A stretch of DNA of 64,000 bases from Nectonema munidae (taxonomy: Eukaryota > Nematomorpha > Nectonematoida > Nectonematidae), in contig JAUIRK010000157.1 of assembly GCA_030549495.1 (NCBI GenBank), forward strand, positions 55,001 to 119,000, read 5' to 3'. The position numbers and the translations under genes are program-made. Shown piece after piece: positions 1 to 11,765 of this stretch. A model generated the notes under the pieces. That model was given only the letters and a program-made list of their open reading frames with translations. It was not told the DNA's origin and searched no databases. Positions within the stretch are counted from its first letter, which is position 1. Each line of letters opens with the position of its first letter.

Positions 1-2300
1 AATAATATAGAGAGTTTGTTAATGGGGAAAACTTTATGGGAAGGTTACGTTAGTATCAAGAGCATGAGAATTAAGGCGAAGAAGAACATTAAAAGATGCT
101 TTTCATTCTCTCGAAATAGTTAACAATCTTGTTCTTCAAAGTTGTTTTCTAATTCGCTTGAAATTTGAGATAAAGGCAAAGAGCTGCTTGAAAAGAAAAA
201 CTTAATTATTAGATAATTTTTTCAGAAAGTAAAACATAATCGTAATATTTTAGTATTTTGTTTGTAACAAAAGTTGAAATATTTTTGTTTTTGACTTACT
301 ACCTCTGAGACTTGTACTTCAGCCGCTCCATTTGTCACTCATTAGAGCCTTCAGGAGTGATTTGGAGGAGCTGTCCAACAGGTGAATAGGCATTGGAAAA
401 AGTGAAAAGAACAGGCATGCATATCTCAACCTACTTCGACATTGGCACAACCGGTCTTTGATTTCAAAGGTTATTAGACAAGATTGGCATTAAGTTCGTG
501 TGACATTCATTTAAGAAGACTGGGATTTCTCATTCAACGGAAAGATCAGAAAACAACATATTGTGGGAAATAAGAAATTATATTGAGAATTAATAAAACA
601 GACATTTTTCTCGAAAAATAGAACTAAAGCTATAAAGACTTTTATTATTGATACATAAAAAGTAAAAGTATCTTTGCTTAAAAAACAACTTTTCAAAAAA
701 GCTAAGTTTTTAATGACCCACTCCTCAAATTTACTGTTTTTAGATATAAAAGTAGATAAAAAATTTTTTTGCATTCACAAGATGTACCTTATATGGAAAA
801 CAAGACCTCTTGTAAGAGTTGCAACTATTATTATAGTAGAAATTTCAATAAAGGATTTATTTATTTTGATAGAATAAAAATAGAAAAATCTCATGTGTCT
901 TTTTTTGAAAATCAAGAAGGTTAAATAGAAGTCTCAAGAAATCAGACTGGATAAATCTCGAGTCAAAAACTTTAGATATGATCTCCGAGAAACTGACCAG
1001 ACAACTGTTCCTAGAATTAGGTGTCGAAGAGTTTGTTGGATTCGTGTCAACTGCCCGAATGTGATCTATTTTTACGTGGATGCATTGGCATTTTTAATTA
1101 TGATAGATTTTCCTATTGATTTTTTATCATACAATTTGATTTGTACGAAGAATACGAATATTTTCGCTTGTCTTGTAGACGGTTTAATCTAAATTCAATA
1201 ACTTATGTGCATAATTACACCTCGCGTTATACCCGTGATCGCCTAATAGGTAAGTATATTGTTTATTTTACCTATTCAATAATTTACTTGAAATTAACTC
1301 TTCCCTTTAAGCCATTTGATCCCAGAAAATTTAAACATCATTCTGTAATTTTACAACGACCTTGAATTAAAGAAATCGTTTGTGAATTAAAAATGGCAGT
1401 TGGATCAAATGGGCTAAATCTTGCAAGACTTTAACGTTGGTTCATGGCATTTGGATTCAAGGCTTTTGACCCAGACGTCTAGTATGGATGCAGGAATTAT
1501 CCTCCTTACTTATAAAACTTTGATCTTCATTTTTTGTATTTGTCGGGAAATTGGATTTGAATTTTGGATGAACATCAAGATTTCTCTTCTCTTTATCTTC
1601 AATGGAATTTCTCCTAATTAAGATTCGAGATCTCTTTCTTTTAAGAAGGAAGTGAAAATCTTTTTTTGTTTATTCAAGAAGAATGAAAATAATTACCTTT
1701 GCGGGTATAAAGTCCTTCTTAGATATCTCCTCTTTTTGTTGGGAACGGTATAGAGATATCTTTTATAAGATGGTGTTTCAAAAAATAGCCAATCATAGTC
1801 GTAGGGTTGAATGAGGCTTGGCTTTTTGACTAAATATGTATGGAATTTAGTGGATATATTAAGAGACATATACTCAAAGTCGAAATTACAAATTAAGCTT
1901 TTCTTTGATAATTTTTTATAGGAAGAGATGAAGGAAAGAAAGAATCAAAAGGAAGTAGACGATTATTTTATATAAAAAATTGCCTATATTAGTTTTATCC
2001 ATTTGATCTCAACGTCATCTTTAGAGATTTTGAGGTACTTACCAAATTACTACAGGGCTTTTTAGATCTATTATGTTGCTGTTGCTTTCGATTATGACAC
2101 GACCAGTAAAGCGTGCTCTTCATTCTCTCTTACTTCCTAATCACCTGCTTCATTCTGTCTCCTGTACTTTTTCATAATTTGAATAACTCGCTAAATTTGA
2201 ACTTTTGTTTTTATACACCACATTCCCTACCTCTCAATTTTAACACTTAAATAAAAATAAATCTAAGATAATCAAGATATTTTACGATATCACACATGAG
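1..2300. other. No recognisable gene
   Basis: AT-rich sequence with only short open frames that resemble no family I know and show no convincing splice signals. I see no tRNA or terminal inverted repeat here. Confidence 0.5.
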
Positions 2301-2301
2301 G

Positions 2302-2790
2302 TTAGCGGAGTCAAGAAAGCTACAAAAACAAGAAAACACATATATCATTTGCACATGTCATTTTACAAGTTTCTTTTCTCATCCTCATGCGCTTAATTTT
2401 TCTCATCATCATCATGCATAGAAAATGGTTAGCGTAAAGTTTTTCCATCACCTCCATGCATATAGATTTTTAGTGTAAAAAAACATTTTTTCCTTTTTTA
2501 TAAAAATAAAAAAAAAATTAAATTTTAAAGTTCATTATTAAGATAATATTTATAACCTTGATGCTCCATACTTTTTATTGCAAAATAATTAAAATATATG
2601 GAAAAATAAAATATGCTGAGTAATATAAATTCCTATTGTGCGTATGAAATATGAAAGGAAACACAAATACTACAAATGTAAAGAAAGTGATGAAGAAATC
2701 TGCAAGCGAAAGTTTGTAAAATGACATGTGTAAATAAATGATATATGTTTCTTCTTGCTTTTGTAGCTTTCTTGGCAATCATCTCCTAAA
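2302..2790. repeat. Inverted-repeat (fold-back) element
   Basis: Two arms of about 70-75 bp, at 2311-2380 and 2701-2775, are imperfect reverse complements. Both contain the block CAAGAAAGCTACAAAA followed by ATATATCATTT and ACATGTCATTTTACAA, and they enclose an AT-rich loop of about 320 bp. The layout fits a non-autonomous fold-back or MITE-like element. No coding capacity and no clear target-site duplication could be defined, so the family is unassigned. Confidence 0.6.
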
Positions 2791-2799
2791 ACCGATCAT

Positions 2800-4880
2800 G
2801 ATTGTACTGTTAAAAGTAATTCTTTTTAGGCTTGACTTGGCGTGCTGAAAATATTTGCGTGAAACACGACATTACTAGTCCTCTACATTATTATTAATGA
2901 TAGGAGAATTCATCATTATAAAATGTCAGTTTTTGATCGCTTTCGTGATTGGTATTTACTTCATTATTATCCTTTCTTGAACCTTATTGAAATTTTTTTT
3001 CGTAAATCGAAGAATACTGTTATTAGAGAAGCGTGGCTTTGTAAAAGATAATTGAAAGTACTCTTAAATAACATCTGATTACAATGGATATTATCAAAAT
3101 ATGCTATTTTACATAACGCATCTAATCTTTGATGATTTTTAATTTTTGTAGTTCATATAAAAATAAAACAAATGTTTAAGTCAAGTGAACATATTTCGGT
3201 AAATTGCTAGCCATCGAATGCTACAATGACGTAATTGAATTAAACAACGACGTAATTGATTGCAGCAACATCAAAAATTTTCGATTATCTCTATAAAAAA
3301 TAGATAATATATATATATGATATATAATGAAAAACATTCCTTGTCATGAGAAAGAAAAAAATATACAAATAATATATAATAAGAAAAAGAAGAACTCTTC
3401 ATAACTCTGATTTTTGAAAATTAATCCTCTCCCTTTTTTCTTTTAATGAATTTTGATATAACTTCAGATGGACAATTTTACGTTGTGGGTCGATGGTGAT
3501 AAATTTTGCTTAAAAGCGTTAACCCATGTAAAGGAAAGGCAACTCATTTAGGAGAATTTTTCGTTTATGCGTGTCCTTTGCAAAATGTTGGGACGATTTA
3601 GTTATTTGTTAAACAGGAGTTTGGTATTCAGATCAAACAAAATTTTGAAAATATTTAGTTAATGGTATTTATTCACGAGAAATATTATAACAGTGAATGA
3701 GGTATCAAGTATAGTATATGCGTTAAAAGAAATGTAATGCTAATTTGGGAAATAATCTCAAAAAATAATGGATTCGTTGAATAAATAAAAGAATTGGATG
3801 TTTTTGGAAAGTAAAATAAACATTCATGTCTTACTTTCTGCCTCCTTCTGCTCAGAGGGAGGCGAATTATATCATGTCGTATGAAGGTTTTGCTTTTCTT
3901 TGATTTCTTTGAATAGATATAATTTAGTAAATATAATTTGCATATGACAAACCATGTATATATTTTTATTGTTGGTACAAGGCAAAAGTAAAGAGGCATT
4001 TGAAATGCCCAAAGAAAAAGATATTTTCTCATGCTCTAATACATTAGCATAAAGTTGCCATAAATTTACTTTCATAGCAAAATTGAAGTAATGAACTTAA
4101 TATGCTCTCACCGAATTATCTTACATTCTCATTTCGAATACATGTGCTTGACAAGCCGATTAAAACCTTTTTGCAAGGGATTAATGCTAATTTTTGCCTT
4201 AAAATTTGAACTTGATTTGCAATAGGCATTCATCACGTCATATCGTTTCGGGATAAAAGGCTGTATAAGTATTACTTACTTTGTAAGGAAATAGACTTTT
4301 CATGAATTTTGAATTGCGAAAACCTGCTGAAATAATGTAGAGTATATCCAAAATTGGCTATCAAACTCAAAAATACTAGTCAATCTGTGAAAAAAATTAT
4401 CACAAAAACACACAAACATATATTCCCAAAATAACCAACTAAACAACATGTATATCCCTAAAAGCTCCAAAGTACGTGAAATACGCTACAAATATACTGA
4501 AATATTTGAGTATAAAATTAAAAAAATATATATATACTTTTCTTTTAAATTTAAGCATATGCGTGTATGTTTTTAGTTTTTTCATAATTCTAGAATATAT
4601 TTTGTAAACTTCGAAACTAAATATACAAAAATATATTGTAAAGACTAAATTAAATATAAGCATGTACTCCAATGCTTATATTAGGTCTCGTAAAAACTCA
4701 GAAAATTTAAACTCGAGTTTTACTCCGACAACTTATTAGAGCTGAGTTAAACTTGAGTTATTCTCGTATTTTTACATAATTAAGATTTGACTTTCTTAAA
4801 GATTCGCGCAACGTATTAGATAATAAACTTGTAGGTGTTGCTTTCTAAAAGATAAATTCAAAGTATTTTTTATTTATATT
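2800..4880. other. No recognisable gene
   Basis: AT-rich intergenic sequence. The longest open frame (115 codons on the - strand near 3685-4032) has low-complexity composition and no recognisable domain, so I do not call it. Confidence 0.5.
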
Positions 4881-4881
4881 T

Positions 4882-5015
4882 TTAATTTTGTCTTGTGAAA
4901 TAATCATGAAGAAAGTTAATAGCTTGTAATGTTTCGGAAGCAAGAGAAATACGCTCTTTAGTTGAGAACAAACCAGCATTAGAAAATGCTTTTCCTGCTC
5001 CAATCGAAGTTTTAG
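4882..5015 (-). pseudogene. hAT transposase C-terminal fragment
   Basis: A - strand frame running from about 5015 to a stop at 4882 reads as the hAT dimerisation domain: GKAFSNAGLFSTKERISLAS followed by ETLQAINFLHDYFTRQN and a stop. The pattern of FSNAGL, a basic residue near the middle and a closing FLH is typical of hAT family C-termini. Only this terminal segment survives, and nothing upstream on the same strand continues the transposase. It is a decayed fragment of a class II element. Confidence 0.65.
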
Positions 5016-5705
5016 GTTCTGTTTAACCTTCGCTTGACCGTATAGGGCCTGAGGGGCCATGTGGTTTTTTGATTCAAAGATTTATGTAAAAATTATTGAT
5101 ATATTGAAAAAATGACAAAATATGATAAAATATCTATTGATTTAAATATTTTAAAAGTAGGAATTTGAAAAGACTTTTAGCATAAATCATAAAAAATGAA
5201 AATTTAACAACATTTATAAAATTTTAAACTTTTTCATTATGTATTTTCCTTTCTTAAGTTTTTAAGTTTTTTGGAAAATGAAAAATAAGATTCGTTTTTC
5301 CATAATACATTAATTTTTTAAGATTGACTAGTTTGCTTATGTTAGTGAGTATGTTTAGGGTTACTGCAGTACCCGCGCTAAAAAAAAATTATTTATAGAA
5401 GGGGCAATAAAAATTTACATTATGGAAAAAATTTATTATCTTATCAGAAGAGGGCGCTAAAAGTACTATATAAATTACAAAAACAGTTTGTCATAAAGGC
5501 ATTTAATCATTTTCAAACAGTTTTGTTTCCAATATATGGCATAAATGTTCTCAAAGTTACATGCACAGCTATATGTTTTTATAATTTTTTTAACCCATTA
5601 TAACCCAACAAGGCTAAAATTTGATAAAAATAGTCAATTTTTAAAAACTAATTCTATCTAATTATACTGAAATGAAAAAAAAAAAAATTTTTTATAAAAA
5701 AAATA

Positions 5706-5735
5706 TGACTCCAAAAGGAGTCATTGGGATAATAT
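5706..5735. repeat. Subterminal palindrome, left end of piggyBac
   Basis: TGACTCCAAAAGGAGTCA at 5706-5723 is a near-perfect palindrome followed by TTGGGATAAT. The same unit occurs twice near the right end of the element, which suggests a transposase-binding or end-recognition repeat. Confidence 0.7.
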
Positions 5736-5773
5736 AAAGGTAAAATTTAAAAAACTTTTATTAATAAAAATAA

Positions 5774-7455
5774 CTAGTGTTGATGAAAAACTTGCCAACA
5801 GTTTTTTAAATGTAAATAAACTTCACATTTTTTACATTTAATTTTTGTGTTTTTTTACATATATAACAGCGTCTTGATGTAGTAAATTATTCTGGATTAT
5901 GATTATGACTGTCTGTTCTTATATCTTTACTTGGAACAGATTTTCTTCCTTTTGGACCCAAATTAATGTTTAGTGATGGTTTGACTTTTTTAGGAGAACT
6001 TGAACTATTTCTCTTCGAAAATCTTTGTTACAGATTTTGGAGTTATTGATTATTTGATATAACCTCCAAGAAAAAACAAAAGCTGTATTTATTGAGTTTA
6101 TTATCAGCGGCCAATACCACTTTTTACTTTTTATTTGTGGTCTATAAACAGACAAAAACTGATCAAAAAGATCTACGCCTCCCATTCCTCTGTTGTAGGC
6201 TTTTATAACAAAAGGTTGGTTTACTTTTATTTTTCCACAATTTTTTTCCATCTATGAACATCTATCAAAGAAAAAACACTCTTCAAATTTGTACAAACGG
6301 TGACGATTGAATTGTCCATCCATCTTGTAATTTGAACATCATTACTATTAAAGTTTTCAAAAACCCTCTTTCTTTTTTTAAAAAAGTTCTTCTATTTGTT
6401 AAAGGATATTTGGATGCTCTATTCCCTCTCATTGTTTCAGTTGCTCTAATACCATTATCATTCAGTTCTTTTATCAGAGAAAAAGATGTAAAAAAATTAT
6501 CAAAATAAAATTGATGTTCTATGGGATTAGGACAACTAAAACCCATTTTCTTACTCGTGTCCCTAACGGTTCTTTTGAATTGTGAGATTTATCTTTACCT
6601 TCATAAATTTCTAATTTGTATGGCATACCTGTTGAACTTGCAAGAACCCATGTTTTAAAACCAAAACGAATGGGTTTATTTCTAATAAATTGTTTGCAAC
6701 CATGTCGACCATAGTAAGGTGTCATCGACTCATCAATACTTAAATCTTCATGGTTGATTCCATATTTTATAAGTTTTAAATTAAGAATTTCAAACAAAGG
6801 TAAAACTTTAGCCATTTTTCTTTTTGACAAATTATCATTGTTTGCACAATGTAAAAATTTTTTCAATTCCTGAAATCTGTTTCTACTCATTGTTGTAGAA
6901 AAAATTGGACATTCAATATCCTTTTGTTTACTCCAATAATCTCTTTCTGAAGTTCTGACATTGTATCCGGATAAAAAAACCGATAAAATTACAAATTTCC
7001 TCATTAGAAGCATAAAAATTTTGAAAATTATGGTTTCTCTTGGCGTAGTTATTTGTTTCCTCCGTCAACAACTAAAGCATATCTTCAAATATATCAAAAA
7101 AAACTTGCCAGCACGTTTTATCTAGTAATTCTGGGTGTAAATGTAGTAAATTCTTCATGGCATACTCATCCTCATTTCCATCGCATCTTTTTTCTTTTGT
7201 ATGAATTGGCTGACCCCTCCACTTTAGTTTTGAAAGACATGCTTCATTTATTTCAATGTCGTCTTGAATAGGAAAAACATCGACTTCTGCACAAATTTCA
7301 AGTGAAGCAACATTCTCTGTTTCATCTTGTTCCATGTCGCTTCCTTCACCTCCAGATGGTACACCAGAAACAACTATATCAGCTGTCAAAACATTTTCTG
7401 CACTAATATAATCAAGATCATTTTCTAAGTAAGTAAAATGTAGTTGCTCATCCAT
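5774..7455 (-). pseudogene. piggyBac transposase, broken
   Basis: The frame opens with ATG at 7455 (MDEQLHFTYLENDLDYISAE) and ends at a stop near 5774, about 560 codons, the usual size for the family. An acidic N-terminal region is followed by the catalytic domain, with EDLSIDESMTPYYGRHGCKQ near 6750, FYFDNFFTSFSLIKEL near 6500, MGGVDLFDQF near 6180 and SKKWYWPLI near 6130, and then a cysteine-rich tail (RCYICKK, KCKKCEVYLH) near 5830. Conserved catalytic-region acidic residues are visible. The reading is interrupted by an in-frame stop near 7066, a frameshift in a T run near 6985 and at least two more shifts between 6550 and 6250. It belongs to the element at 5590-8021. Confidence 0.85.
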
Positions 7456-7627
7456 TTATTGTCAAAAAAAATTAGATTTGAAAAAAGCAGAAAAAAACTT
7501 AAAAAAAAACAAAATTTCGAAAAATATAAAATTCTAAAAATATTTAAAAAAAAATATATATATATATAATTATTTTTTGATTTTTAACTTATGGACAAAA
7601 TTTTTTATTTTTTATAGAAAAACATTG

Positions 7628-7656
7628 TATTATCCCAATGACTCCTTAGGGAGTCA
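7628..7656. repeat. Subterminal palindrome, inner right copy
   Basis: ATTATCCCAA followed by TGACTCCTTAGGGAGTCA at 7639-7656. It is the inverse of the copy at 5706-5735, so the transposase gene is framed by an inner inverted-repeat pair. Confidence 0.7.
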
Positions 7657-7984
7657 TAGTTTTAATAAGCAACTAGTTATAAACTAAAAATTGAATTTAT
7701 ATTATTTTAATTTAAACAAAACTTTAAAACTATTATTTAAATGTTTACATTATAAAAATTCTAAATATAGTTTTTTTTATCGCAGAATAATTAAAAAAGA
7801 AAAATGTGGCAAAATTTGTACAAATTATCCAAACACAAAGCTTTTAACAAATATCTTTTTTTGAACGTGAAATTTTTACTTTTTTTTTATTTACAAGTTG
7901 AAATAAAAAGTTAAAAAAACAATATTGTATAAAAAATTTTAAATATTTTCAATTTTTTCTATTGGAAATTTTGACTAAAAAATT

Positions 7985-8017
7985 TGACTCCTTAAGGAGT
8001 CAATGGGATATAATGGG
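7985..8017. repeat. Subterminal palindrome joined to right terminus
   Basis: TGACTCCTTAAGGAGTCA at 7985-8002 is a perfect 18 bp palindrome. It is followed directly by the terminal sequence GGGATATAATGGG. Confidence 0.7.
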
Positions 8018-8035
8018 GCAAGTTGAAAATTTTCA

Positions 8036-8165
8036 GGGGGGGGGGGGCAAAAAATAAAACTCAGGGGGGGGGGGCACTTTCCCCAAAAATATATAGGTAG
8101 CACGGGCTCTGGGTCACTGTATCCAATAGTCTCAAAATGTTCACGCATATATATATATATATATA
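8036..8165. repeat. Two poly-G runs and an AT microsatellite
   Basis: There are runs of 12 G (8036-8047) and 11 G (8064-8074), each preceded by TCA, and an (AT)n tract near 8146-8165. They lie just outside the right end of the piggyBac element. Confidence 0.85.
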
Positions 8166-8169
8166 ATAT

Positions 8170-10090
8170 CAATAGCAAAATATCGGTAAAATAAATTTGA
8201 TAAACACGACAACGTTTTTTACACATTCGAAAGAATCTTGACCATAAGTCATGTGATTTCATAATTCCATGGAAAAATATTACAACGAAGTGCGTATAAA
8301 ATGCTGTTTAGAAATATATCTATCACCCATACTATGTCTTCATTGTAGCTGTTAATTTTATTTCCTGAAATTTCTAAAAATTTTACGACTCAAACTTTTT
8401 AGAAATGATTCGCAAGAATTCCAAGAAAAAATAAAATATATTAGATACTCCTATATAAAAATACTCACTCATACTGAATTATAGTTCTGATATACTGTTA
8501 CCTTGAACTAAGATATAAAATGTTTTATCATGTGAATTTTTCACTGCGGTCTTACAAAACAGGTAAAAATTATAAAAAAATTAAAAAAACTTATACATCA
8601 TTTTAGCAAAGTATACTTTTACGTTGATCACAACGATTTTCTTAAATAGAAAACAACTGTGAAAAGATTTCTTTTATTTGCCCATTAATAAGGGAGCGTT
8701 TTTTTGTAGGTCGGACAAGCGTACCTTAATACCTACAAATTCCCTACGATTTCATAATTAATCCTACGTTATTTTTGAGGTTTTTGATTTCGCGATAAAT
8801 TTATTGATAATAACTTGTCATTATTAATATTAAGATTTATCACAACTAGATAGCTAGAATAAATTACGTGATTTAATACACTACTTTCTTCGTCTAAAAG
8901 TATCAAAACGTATAGTGAACTCGCTCCTATGCTCAACAAAAGTGACATACCAGAAGGAGTCCTATGACTAAAAAACAAAACAAAATTATTATCAATTTAA
9001 ACTATTTTTGCAATATATCAAAGAAATGATCTTTGAGTAAAAGCATACTGACTACTGCTATATTTTTAGCTGATTTGTATCACATATAGATCATGGAAAG
9101 GAATAAATCTCATTTGGAATTTCATATAATTCTTTCCAATAACAGATTTCAAAAAAGAGGGACTCTTACTACTCTGGAGGTGATCCAATGTAATACTTTG
9201 ATCTTGAAATGCAGGCATATGTACCACTTTTTGCTTTAAGTTCGTCCTAAGTTTGTCCTTTTTCCACTTAACACCAATTTGTGAATAACTATTTCAAAGC
9301 TTATTAAAAGTTTTACTTATATTTCTGCGCAGCCCGACTTTCGAATTTTTTTCTCTTATAAATATTCAATATTATGAACGGAACTTGATGAAGCACAAAA
9401 ATATATAGGTCATAGTATAAGTAGATTCTTGTTTAGATTTTATGTTCAAAAGACATAGAAATCCACTTTTGTATATATAATTTAAGTAAATTGCAAAAGA
9501 TATCATATACTCAAATTTTAAAATATATGAGTAGGTACCAATCTACTTCTCCCGAACAATTTTAATAACATGTATAAGCGTCTTTTACAATGCAACTTGA
9601 GTTTGCTAACAACTCCTTCTACAAAGAAATAGATTTACAAACAACTTTTCTCAATAAATTTTGACTCAGCTCACGAACTGTTCCTACCATCATTCACTAG
9701 AAATATGTGCCATTTGTATATTATTATCTTTATATAACGTTTGTTTCTTTTTTCCTTTTATATCTCTAGTTTATAATTCACATGTTCTATTTAGTACTGA
9801 TAACTTACATTAAATACGGTTCAAGAATATTTCGCGTAACGAACTGTTTTATAGAAAGAATTAAGTTCGCAAACCAGGTTCCCGTCTAAATTTCTAAATT
9901 CCTCAGTGATATTTGAATTATATTTCATTTATAGAATTTGAATTCCTCATTTATTATCTCAATGATTTATGGTGTAAAAGGAAATTAGAAAATATATTTT
10001 ATGTTGTTTCTAGATGGCGTTAAATAAGTTTTATTTTTTTCATAAAATCTTTGCTTTTATTCAAACATAATTAATTTCACATCAAATCGT
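8170..10090. other. No recognisable gene
   Basis: AT-rich sequence without coding signal, tRNA or clear inverted repeats. Confidence 0.5.
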
Positions 10091-10094
10091 TATT

Positions 10095-10135
10095 TTAACC
10101 CTTTAATGACTAAAAGGGCCGAGACACCCCTGTCC
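10095..10135. repeat. Solo piggyBac-like TTAA end
   Basis: TTAACCCTTTAATGACTAAA resembles a piggyBac-type terminus (TTAA, then CCC). No matching right end was found, so this is either a truncated element or chance. Confidence 0.3.
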
Positions 10136-10165
10136 CAAGAAATAGTTAAATAAATAAAATTCCAT

Positions 10166-10304
10166 TTAACCCATTTACGGCCAATGTTCCTATTTTGGAA
10201 CATAAGTAATTTCATCTTCGTCTGCTTTTTTCAATGACTTTGAATATAAATCGTCTGCGTTTTTTTTAGATATCGTCTGCCTTGCTTGGCCTTAAATGGG
10301 TTAA
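10166..10304. mobile_element. TTAA-flanked MITE (piggyBac type)
   Basis: TTAA then CCCATTTACGGCCAA at the left and TTGGCCTTAAATGGG then TTAA at the right form near-perfect terminal inverted repeats of about 15-16 bp around a 131 bp element. The TTAA at both edges is the piggyBac target duplication. The right half contains TTAGATATCGTCTG, which is shared with the element at 39612-39746. Confidence 0.8.
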
Positions 10305-10395
10305 AAAAAAAGGCCTAAGATTAGTGTTCAAAATCCTTGCCTTTAAAACTCAGATATAGTGAATAAATTAATTAGCTATATTAGCATGGAACCCA

Positions 10396-10857
10396 CTAAC
10401 TTGATTTTTCAAGTAAACAGCCTCTTTCCATTATACTTTGTTTTTTTGAATTTGAAAGAGACGCTCCCAAGGTATTTTTAAAACAAGTGTTAAAGTGAAT
10501 CAGTACCGGTCTGTTCTTTTGACGCGATTTAAATTGATGCTCACCTTTTTTCTTGTTGTGGTTTCTCTTTGCTTTGCGCCGGCGCTTGTCCTTCATGTAG
10601 TTTTTCCTCTTCGTGTACACAGATCTTTCGACATCACCCATCACCATGACTTTGGGACGAACGACGTAGTTCACTTTTGTTTTTCTAGCCTTTTTAGATC
10701 TCTTCTTGCTTCTTCCTTCTACGTTGACGGCGGAAAAATATCGCGGTTCCTTCTCGTTCTCTTCGCCCACGTCAAGGTATTTGCCTTTTTTCTCAAAAGT
10801 TTGCAAGCATGGACAATCACGACTTTTCATCCGCTTTTTGAAATAATCTGTGGAGAA
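10396..10857 (-). CDS. Fibroblast growth factor-like terminal exon
   Basis: A long - strand open frame ends at a stop at 10396. An acceptor-like CAATCAG after a pyrimidine tract sets the likely exon start near 10857. The first 65 residues align without gaps, from the tyrosine of the FGF signature onward, to the last third of the FGF beta-trefoil. RDC-x3-Q-TFEKKGKY stands for the cysteine-glutamate-tyrosine signature, with one extra residue in it and cysteine where the aromatic or Leu/Met residue is usual. PRYFSAVNVEGRSKK then matches the RYF-x-A-x-N-x2-G stretch of the FGF9-like group, and KVNYVVRPKV matches the closing K-x3-F-L-P-R-P strand. A tail rich in Lys and Arg follows, about 85 residues, as in many invertebrate FGFs, and would favour heparan sulphate binding. 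FGFs are secreted ligands of receptor tyrosine kinases. Upstream exons were not identified. It is more GC-rich than its surroundings, which supports coding. Confidence 0.62.
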   Translation of the reverse strand, partial: FSTDYFKKRMKSRDCPCLQTFEKKGKYLDVGEENEKEPRYFSAVNVEGRSKKRSKKARKTKVNYVVRPKVMVMGDVERSVYTKRKNYMKDKRRRKAKRNHNKKKGEHQFKSRQKNRPVLIHFNTCFKNTLGASLSNSKKQSIMERGCLLEKSS

Positions 10858-11099
10858 CTGATTGCTTAAGAGAAATAATGCATTAACTAAGTAAAAAGGA
10901 AGTGATGTTGAATAATAATTTAAACGATATTGTAGCAAAACCTTTATTGATGAAAAGTAACAATTTTGTAATATTTGGCGCAGTGTTGAAATCATTAGGC
11001 TTAGAAAAGCCACCAGGTTGAATCAAAAGACTTTTTTACTTAGAAAGAAATATTTTCAAGGCTGATTTTTTTCAGACATTAAATATTTTTGAGCATTTA

Positions 11100-11630
11100 A
11101 GTTAAATTAAACAAAATTTTGTGATCATTAATTTCTTTTACATCCAATGTTCACACGCTTTTTATAGAACTCCTGAGATAAAGTCTGAAAAACAAACTGG
11201 TTTACATTTGTGTTATCTGTGATACATAAAGTATTTAATGTTTAATTTTTTAAAGTAAAATAAAGCTTTGGATCTATTTTATAGCAAAGTTTTTAAATTA
11301 TTTTACTTTTGCCTAACTTTAATTTTCGTGACTTTTTTATCAAAGCACTTTCAGGATTTCCATTCTTTTATTTTGATACTAATGAATATAAATGTTGATT
11401 TTTTACTTTTAGTGTAGTTCTCCTAAATCACAAGTAGGTTCATCTTTATGGTTGCTCCATTTTCGCATTTTTTGGGTAAACAAAATGTTTATTTTGAAGT
11501 GGGAAAAAAATTAATAGAATTTAATCTTTGTTTACCCAAATTAAAAATTGTATATATATTAATTGCTATATCAAATGTAAAATAATTTTGCTTTTGCATT
11601 ATTTCATTTCACAATAAAAAATATTCTTTT
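11100..11630. other. No recognisable gene
   Basis: AT-rich sequence with no coding or repeat signal that I can support. Confidence 0.45.
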
Positions 11631-11639
11631 TTTTTAGTT

Positions 11640-11765
11640 TTCTGTATCGCTTCCAAGCGACGAATATTCTCCCATACCTGGACAGATGATAAGAATGGCC
11701 ACCACAAGAAATTGAACCCAGGATCACTGACCCAATGCTTTATCCACTAGTGTCATCTGTAAAGA
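11640..11765 (-). mobile_element. tRNA-derived SINE
   Basis: On the - strand the block reads like a tRNA gene: ACTAGTGGATAAAGCATTGG resembles box A, and GGGTTCAATTTC, about 30 bases further, matches box B. A non-tRNA body follows. The order and spacing of the two RNA polymerase III promoter boxes fit a tRNA-derived SINE. There is no intact tRNA fold. Confidence 0.6.

Larger units (their letters stand above)
5590..8021 (-). mobile_element. piggyBac element, about 2.4 kb, near full length
   Basis: The left end is TTAA followed by CCCATTATAACCC at 5590-5606. The right end is the matching inverse, GGGATATAATGGG, ending at 8017, where the flank reads GCAA rather than the TTAA expected for piggyBac. 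Inside each end there are further inverted repeats at 5706-5735 and 7628-7656. The length, TTAA flank, CCC terminus and internal transposase all fit an autonomous piggyBac element. The transposase runs on the - strand and is broken, so the copy is inactive unless mobilised by a partner. Confidence 0.8.

Noticed and set aside
10396-10857. Trunk/PTTH-like cystine-knot reading of the same open frame
   Set aside because: CPC followed by LDVGEE and PRY looks similar at first, but the later cysteines are missing and the FGF alignment is longer and gap-free.
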